Positions 59,406 through 64,000 of a stretch of 64,000 bases of DNA are shown here, in pieces. The DNA is taken from positions 1-64,000 of the forward strand of contig JAYFPZ010000028.1 in the NCBI GenBank assembly GCA_034927445.1, in the 5' to 3' direction. Position 1 is the stretch's first letter; every line of letters starts with the position of its first letter. The notes beneath the pieces were generated by a model, which did no database searches, was not told the origin of the DNA, and saw only the letters and a program-made list of their open reading frames with translations. The translations under genes were made by a program, and so were the position numbers. This stretch comes from PHAA01 sp034927445. GTDB taxonomy: Bacteria > Bacillota > Syntrophomonadia > Syntrophomonadales > Syntrophomonadaceae.

Positions 59406-61517
59406 TTAATACCAGGCCAGCTCGAAGTCTATCTTGACGGAGTCGACGTCAACTTTTACCAATATGACCCGCACCTCATCGCCGATGGAATATCTGCGGC
59501 CGGTATGGGTGCCGTACAGGGTGTAGTTGCGGTCATTGAACTCATAGTAGTCGTCCGAGATGGTGGATATATGTACCAGACCTTCTACCGTATTGGGAAG
59601 TTCAACAAAGAAACCAAAAGATAAAACTGAAGAAATCCGTCCGGTAAATTCCTCACCCACGAACTGCTGCATGTACTGGCATTTCTTGATATCCACCAAA
59701 TCGCGTTCGGCTTCTTCCGCTTTTATTTCCTGCAGAGAAGAATGGTCTCCGTAAATGCCCATTTTCTTCTCCAAGGAAGCTCTTTTTCGGCCGGCTAAAG
59801 CGCCTGCCAACTGGAGGTTCAGCACCCGGTGAACAATAAGGTCCGGGTATCTTCGGATCGGACTGGTAAAATGGCAGTAGAATTTGGAGGCCAGTCCGAA
59901 ATGCCCCAGTGCCTGGTTGGTATAGCGGGCATGCTTCATAGAGCGTAGCAACATCAAGGCGATGGTATTTTCTCCTGGGGTACCTTTGATTTTAGCCAGC
60001 AATTGTTGGTAGGCCTTGGGGTTTATCCGGCTTTCCTGGATCTTATGCCCAAAAACCCCCAGCACATTGCTCAAGCGGGTTAGGGCATCACCTTCGGGTT
60101 TTTCATGCACCCGATAAAGAACCGGAACATCTTTTTTAAACAGATGTTTAGCCACGGTTTCATTGGCTTTAATCATAAAGTCCTCGATCAATCTTTCTCC
60201 GGGGCCACTTTCCCGGATTTTTATCTCCACCGGAAAGTCGTTTTCATCGACTATAACCTTGGGCTCGGGAAAATCAAAATCAAGGGCCCCCCGTTCCATA
60301 CGCTCAGCCCGAAGTATGTCAGCCAGTTCCTGCATCAGGCGAAAGTCTTCGGCCAGGGAGCTGTAGCGTTCAATATATTCAGGGTCATTGTCTTTAAGGA
60401 TACGGTTCACCGCGGTATAGGTCATGCGCTGATCCACATGGATAACCGACGGGTATATCTCATAATTGTTGACCTTGCCGGAGGTATCAATGTCCATCAT
60501 GCAGGTCATGGCCAGGCGGTCTTCTCCCGCGTTGAGACTGCAGATGCCGTTGGACAGCTCCGGCGGCAGCATAGGCAGCACATGATTGACCAGGTAAACA
60601 CTGGTCCCTCTTTCACAGGCTTCATGGTCAAGCTTGCTGTCTTCCCTTACATAATGGGAGACATCGGCTATATGGACCCCGAGTCGGTAGCCGCCTTGGA
60701 TCCTGGCGATGGAAACCGCGTCATCCAGGTCCTTAGCGTCCTCGCCGTCAATGGTCACCATGCGCAGGCGGCGCAGATCACGCCGTCCGTTTATTTCGGC
60801 TTTGGTCACCGGCCGGGCCACCTGCAGGGCTTCCTCAATCACACTTGGCGGGAATACCTCCCGCAGCCCATGTTTTTTAATGACTATTCTTAAATCCACT
60901 CCGGGCAGACCTTTGCGCCCAAACACCTCTACAATTTTGCCCTGGGGGTACCGGTTTTTGTCAGGCCAAACGGTTATGTGCACCAGTACTTTGTCGCCGT
61001 TGCGCGGTTTTATTTTGCTGTCCGCTTTCACATAGATCGGATAGATCTGACGGGGGTCGTCGGGAATGACCTGAGCCATGGTCCGGCGTTTTTCATAGGT
61101 CCCCACCATTTCCGAATGCGCACGGGTTATAGCCCGGATGACCTCCCCTTCCGAGCGTTGATTGGGTCCTCCCCGCTGATGAATCCTTACCAATACCCGG
61201 TCTTCATGCATTGCCCCATTCAGGTTGCGGCCATAAATAAAGATCTCTTCACTGTCGGGCTGATCCGGCAGCATTATCCCGTAACCCCGTTGGCTGAGCT
61301 TGATTATCCCGCGGCAGGTGTTCATCTTTTCCGGCAGACCGTATTTATCTTTACGGGTTTTTAGTATTTCGCCCTCTTTCTCCAACTGTCCGATTAGTTT
61401 GGCAAATCTCACCTGATCTTCCACATCCAGCTTAAAAACAGCCATTAGTTCGGAATAGCTCAATGGCCGGTAGCTTTCCTGACGCATATAATCAAGTATA
61501 TCTTCACTCTTAATCAT
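59406..61517 (-). CDS. rnr: Ribonuclease R
   Basis: This protein of 703 residues starts at ATG 61517 behind GGAAGG; GTG 61526 is less likely. Domains in order: a winged helix (DILDYMRQESYRPLSYSELM), two cold-shock domains, the RNB catalytic domain with DGEDAKDLDDAVSI (near 255, Asp cluster) and CSLNAGEDRLAMTCMMDIDT, and an S1 domain at the end (GRISSVLSFGFFVELPNTVE). It degrades structured RNA 3' to 5' and acts with tmRNA/SmpB on stalled mRNAs, consistent with the neighbours. Confidence 0.97.
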   Translation of the reverse strand: MIKSEDILDYMRQESYRPLSYSELMAVFKLDVEDQVRFAKLIGQLEKEGEILKTRKDKYGLPEKMNTCRGIIKLSQRGYGIMLPDQPDSEEIFIYGRNLNGAMHEDRVLVRIHQRGGPNQRSEGEVIRAITRAHSEMVGTYEKRRTMAQVIPDDPRQIYPIYVKADSKIKPRNGDKVLVHITVWPDKNRYPQGKIVEVFGRKGLPGVDLRIVIKKHGLREVFPPSVIEEALQVARPVTKAEINGRRDLRRLRMVTIDGEDAKDLDDAVSIARIQGGYRLGVHIADVSHYVREDSKLDHEACERGTSVYLVNHVLPMLPPELSNGICSLNAGEDRLAMTCMMDIDTSGKVNNYEIYPSVIHVDQRMTYTAVNRILKDNDPEYIERYSSLAEDFRLMQELADILRAERMERGALDFDFPEPKVIVDENDFPVEIKIRESGPGERLIEDFMIKANETVAKHLFKKDVPVLYRVHEKPEGDALTRLSNVLGVFGHKIQESRINPKAYQQLLAKIKGTPGENTIALMLLRSMKHARYTNQALGHFGLASKFYCHFTSPIRRYPDLIVHRVLNLQLAGALAGRKRASLEKKMGIYGDHSSLQEIKAEEAERDLVDIKKCQYMQQFVGEEFTGRISSVLSFGFFVELPNTVEGLVHISTISDDYYEFNDRNYTLYGTHTGRRYSIGDEVRVILVKVDVDSVKIDFELAWY

Positions 61518-61841
61518 GCTGTCCACCTTCCGGTACGTATGTTATAGTAGTATACCCGTTTTTATGCAGACTTTTACCCAGGGGCTGGCCCGAAGTAAAG
61601 CTGCAATAGTAATTTGGCTCGAAACTTTTTATTCTTCAGGGGTAATTTTGGGCAGAAACCGTATTCCCCAATAGCGGGAGACGGAAACGCCCATTAAAGG
61701 CAGGGAGGTGCTCACAGGGAGAATTCTATCATAGTTAATTACGCAGACGCCGCCACAGCACGGTTTAGAGCCTGAAGATTCCGGGTGCCGCCTGTTGGCT
61801 TACAATTATAAAATAGTTTACCGTATGTTATTGGGACAGTA
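61518..61841. other. Intergenic region upstream of rnr
   Basis: About 320 bases without a gene. Just upstream of rnr on the minus strand are TATACT and TATAAC boxes without a clear -35, a likely promoter region. Nothing else is recognised. Confidence 0.4.
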
Positions 61842-62393
61842 TTATAAACCAATCTGACCGGCAATCTTTTTCATGCTTTGCAGGCCAATATTCAAAAATT
61901 CGTCCAGTTCCAGACCTATTTCAACACAGGTACTCATAGTTTCACGATTGGCGCCCCGGGCAAAAGCCTTTTCTTTAAAGCGCTTTTTTAAAGATTTCAG
62001 TTCAATCTGTTCCAGCTTTTTATCAGGCCGAACCATAGCGGCAGCGGTAATAAATCCACTTACCGGATCTGCCGCAAACAGAGTTTTATCCAACCTGGTT
62101 TTGCGTTCCAGCCCATGCACCTCATTATGCACTTTGACAGCGTAGATAATATCCTCGGGTAATCCGTGTTCCTCCAACATTTTGGCAGCCACCAGCGAGT
62201 GATTTTGAAAATCATCACAGGTCATGTCCCAATCAATATCGTGCAGCAGCCCGGCCAAACCGAACTTATCCACATCTTCGTGCAGATGTTCAGCCAGCCC
62301 TCGCATTATGGCTTCGACCCCCAGACAGTGGTTGATGAGATTCTCGCTTGTGACATTTTCTTTGAGCAGTTTGAGTGCTTCCTCCCTTTGCAT
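61842..62393 (-). CDS. HD-domain phosphohydrolase-like protein
   Basis: This protein of 183 residues has H22 (NHCLGVEAIMRGLAEHL), the HD pair GLLHDIDWDM (51-52), then HSLVAAKML and VKVHNEVHG. These are the metal ligands of HDIG-type hydrolases. Stand-alone proteins of this kind in Clostridia are hydrolases of unknown substrate, probably a nucleotide. It has no link to rnr except position; same strand. Confidence 0.85.
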   Translation of the reverse strand: MQREEALKLLKENVTSENLINHCLGVEAIMRGLAEHLHEDVDKFGLAGLLHDIDWDMTCDDFQNHSLVAAKMLEEHGLPEDIIYAVKVHNEVHGLERKTRLDKTLFAADPVSGFITAAAMVRPDKKLEQIELKSLKKRFKEKAFARGANRETMSTCVEIGLELDEFLNIGLQSMKKIAGQIGL

Positions 62394-62445
62394 GATAATC
62401 CTCCCATTTTATTTAAATGATCCACACAGAATCAGGCTCTACTAT

Positions 62446-63195
62446 TTATACGATAAAATTTATTATTTCCTTGACTATAAGTTCCTTTTCCGGCCCCATG
62501 GTAGCAATATGCCCGGAATTTTGCAGTTCTATAAGTGTTACCGGGGCCCGGGCGGCATTTTCTTTAATATAAACAGCGCTACGGGATTCAACCGCATCAT
62601 CCTGACTGGATTGAAACACCAGGATGGGCAGATGCAAACCAGGCAACTCCCGTATTACCACTTGCCGCAGAGTTTGCATACTCTGAAAGGCTTTGACCGG
62701 CAGCACCGGGTAGGCAAACCTCCCTTGGTCAGCCAATTCCTCCGCCGCCTGGTCCATTTTTTTCGGATAATAGGGGCGGAATATACGCAGCAGCGGCGCC
62801 AGGGTCATAATCCCGGTAGATTTCATAAATATAGGGGGATTAATGACAATCAGACCTGCCAATCCTTCCCTTTGGCTGGCGGCATGCAGACCCAAAAGTC
62901 CTCCCATTGATAAACCGGCTGCAAACACCCGTTTATGCCTGCGTTGAAGATAATCTATTTCCTCTTCTACCCGTACAAACCAATCTTTCCAGGAGGTCTT
63001 GTTCATCTCCCGGGGGGTACAGCCATGGCCGGGCAGAAGCGGCCCGCTCACGCTGAAACCGGTCTCTTCAAATATCCGGCGAGCCACCGGATAGACCTCT
63101 GAGGGTGAAGCGGTAAATCCATGTATAAAAAGGCAGGCAGTGTCTGTCGGTCCAGTTAACAGGAATGATTCCGCTTGCGGGTTTATCTCGGTCAT
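62446..63195 (-). CDS. Alpha/beta-hydrolase (Est30-like carboxylesterase)
   Basis: This protein of 249 residues has the oxyanion-hole segment CLFIHGFTASPSEVYPVARR, the nucleophile elbow AAGLSMGGLLG (Ser 96), the acid QSSQDDAVESRSA (Asp near 206) and the histidine NSGHIATMG (near 230). The set matches small cytoplasmic carboxylesterases such as Est30, which hydrolyse short acyl esters. Start ATG 63195 with a weak site. It is the first gene upstream of the HD gene on the same strand. Confidence 0.9.
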   Translation of the reverse strand: MTEINPQAESFLLTGPTDTACLFIHGFTASPSEVYPVARRIFEETGFSVSGPLLPGHGCTPREMNKTSWKDWFVRVEEEIDYLQRRHKRVFAAGLSMGGLLGLHAASQREGLAGLIVINPPIFMKSTGIMTLAPLLRIFRPYYPKKMDQAAEELADQGRFAYPVLPVKAFQSMQTLRQVVIRELPGLHLPILVFQSSQDDAVESRSAVYIKENAARAPVTLIELQNSGHIATMGPEKELIVKEIINFIV

Positions 63196-63350
63196 ATATT
63201 TTCCCTCATTATCTAAATCATACCATAATGAATGGCTATTATTTACATAATAGTCTAACCGTGCAGCAGCTATATTTCAATATGGATGTACCGTGGGAAT
63301 CGAAATAAAAAAGCTGTACATTATATTATTAATACTATTCTGGAGGCTCT

Positions 63351-64000
63351 ATGGCAGATATTATTTCAGATCTTTTAAACCGTTTGCAGGAACGCAGGCT
63401 TATCCCCTTTATTGGAGCAGGCTTTTCGGAAAGCTGTGGCTGCCCCAGCGCTGGTTCTTTAATTTACAAGCTGGCACGGCATTTCCAAACTGACAACGTA
63501 CTGGAGGCGGCCGGGGAAGTGGACCTGCTGCGCTGGGCCGAATACCTGAAAATTATCAATGCCGGTCACATTGACGAAGTACTTGAACAAATTCATCAAT
63601 TATTAAATTACGAATCGATTGATATAGCCCAATCCAAGCCGCACCTCTTGCTGGCCCGCATGGGTGCGCCGATCGTATACACTACCAACTTTGATCATTT
63701 AATTGAACAGGGTTACAACCACTTGCATATTCCTTGCCAAATAGTGGTTACCACCGAAGACATCATTGCCGCCGCCGGTTCCAATTGCCCCCAGATCGTC
63801 AAGTTTCATGGCTCCCTGGGGCAAAAGGATTCGGTTGTTCTCACCGAATCCGACTATTACGAAAGGCTTGAATTCGTAACCCCGATTGACATTAAACTTC
63901 GTGCCGACGCTTTGGGTAAAAGCCTGCTTTTTATGGGGTACAGCTTTTCGGATTTCAACGTCCGTTATTTGTGGTTCAAGCTCCGTAAAATGATGCAGGG
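63351..64000 (+). CDS. SIR2-domain protein (3' part outside the window)
   Basis: The frame is open from ATG 63351, behind TGGAGG, to the window end; about 216 residues are visible. The SIR2-like NAD-binding motifs are RRLIPFIGAGFSESCG (near 15-30), VYTTNFDHLIEQG and IVKFHGSLGQ, and later LLFMGYSFSDFNVR. This is the SIR2_2 type used as NADase in several phage-defence systems (for example Thoeris-like and DSR). The effector or sensor part would be downstream. Confidence 0.85.
   Translation, partial: MADIISDLLNRLQERRLIPFIGAGFSESCGCPSAGSLIYKLARHFQTDNVLEAAGEVDLLRWAEYLKIINAGHIDEVLEQIHQLLNYESIDIAQSKPHLLLARMGAPIVYTTNFDHLIEQGYNHLHIPCQIVVTTEDIIAAAGSNCPQIVKFHGSLGQKDSVVLTESDYYERLEFVTPIDIKLRADALGKSLLFMGYSFSDFNVRYLWFKLRKMMQ

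Noticed and set aside
60105..60893. Plus-strand frame of 262 codons opposite rnr
   Set aside because: It lies antisense to the ribonuclease R coding region and shows no domain or ribosome site.
63293..63493. Plus-strand frame of 66 codons before the SIR2 gene
   Set aside because: It overlaps the SIR2 start in another frame; the SIR2 frame has a TGGAGG site and clear motifs.

Overview
The window looks like a chromosomal segment of a Gram-positive, low-to-mid GC anaerobe of the Clostridia type (Peptococcaceae or Syntrophomonadaceae would fit, but I cannot fix the genus). The basis is strong AGGAGG-type ribosome sites throughout, a Firmicutes-type HK97 siphophage with DUF2800/DUF2815/VirE replication genes and large serine recombinases, and a core block ssrA - smpB - rnr on the right. 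The tmRNA tag reads AEDNYALAA.

Left margin (1-3.4 kb) is a junk zone. It holds a truncated IS1182-type transposase, small membrane or zinc-ribbon genes, a decayed holin-like gene, a frameshifted and truncated acyltransferase, a 26-bp sequence present twice, and tandem repeats that look like IS ends.

Defence island (3.4-20.4 kb). Eleven genes lie head to tail on the minus strand with overlaps or short gaps. They start from one strong sigma70-type promoter at about 20.3 kb that carries GCAAAT inverted repeats. In transcription order they are: a three-gene ABC-three-component (ABC-3C) system (large component, middle component, DUF3732-like SMC/Rad50-type ATPase with a CPFC hook), a small XRE regulator, a HARE-HTH protein, then a type 4 BREX core (brxP with PP-loop and Fe-S clusters, brxC, pglZ, a 66-aa zinc-ribbon protein, a short BrxL), and last a cysteine desulfurase. 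BrxP plus a desulfurase in one operon suggests sulfur chemistry on DNA (phosphorothioate-like); this is inference.

Prophage (20.4-57.7 kb, plus strand). The order is: a structured leader with an apparent terminator/antiterminator, a sigma-like protein, DUF2800, DUF2815, family A DNA polymerase, BRO antirepressor, DUF4406, VirE helicase/primase, VRR-NUC, SNF2 helicase, HNH, terminase small subunit, ParB-methyltransferase, terminase large subunit, then a cargo insert (toxin/antitoxin-peptidase pair with promoter and 38-bp palindrome, plus a deoxyinosine/uracil glycosylase), then portal, protease, capsid, head-tail genes, a tail chaperone with a -1 frameshift site, tape measure, tail/fibre genes, holin, amidase, an HTH-zinc protein and two tandem large serine recombinases. 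Three copies of one cis-RNA element (GTACTCAA - 20 nt - TGTCCTGTGGAT - GGAGG) sit directly in front of three phage operons. Each can fold so that the Shine-Dalgarno is paired or free.

Right flank (57.7-64 kb): tmRNA (ssrA), smpB, a MITE-like inverted repeat, rnr, an HD-domain hydrolase, an alpha/beta-hydrolase, and the start of a SIR2-domain gene cut by the window edge. The island and prophage therefore abut the 3' end of ssrA, a classic integration neighbourhood, but I could not identify attL or attR.
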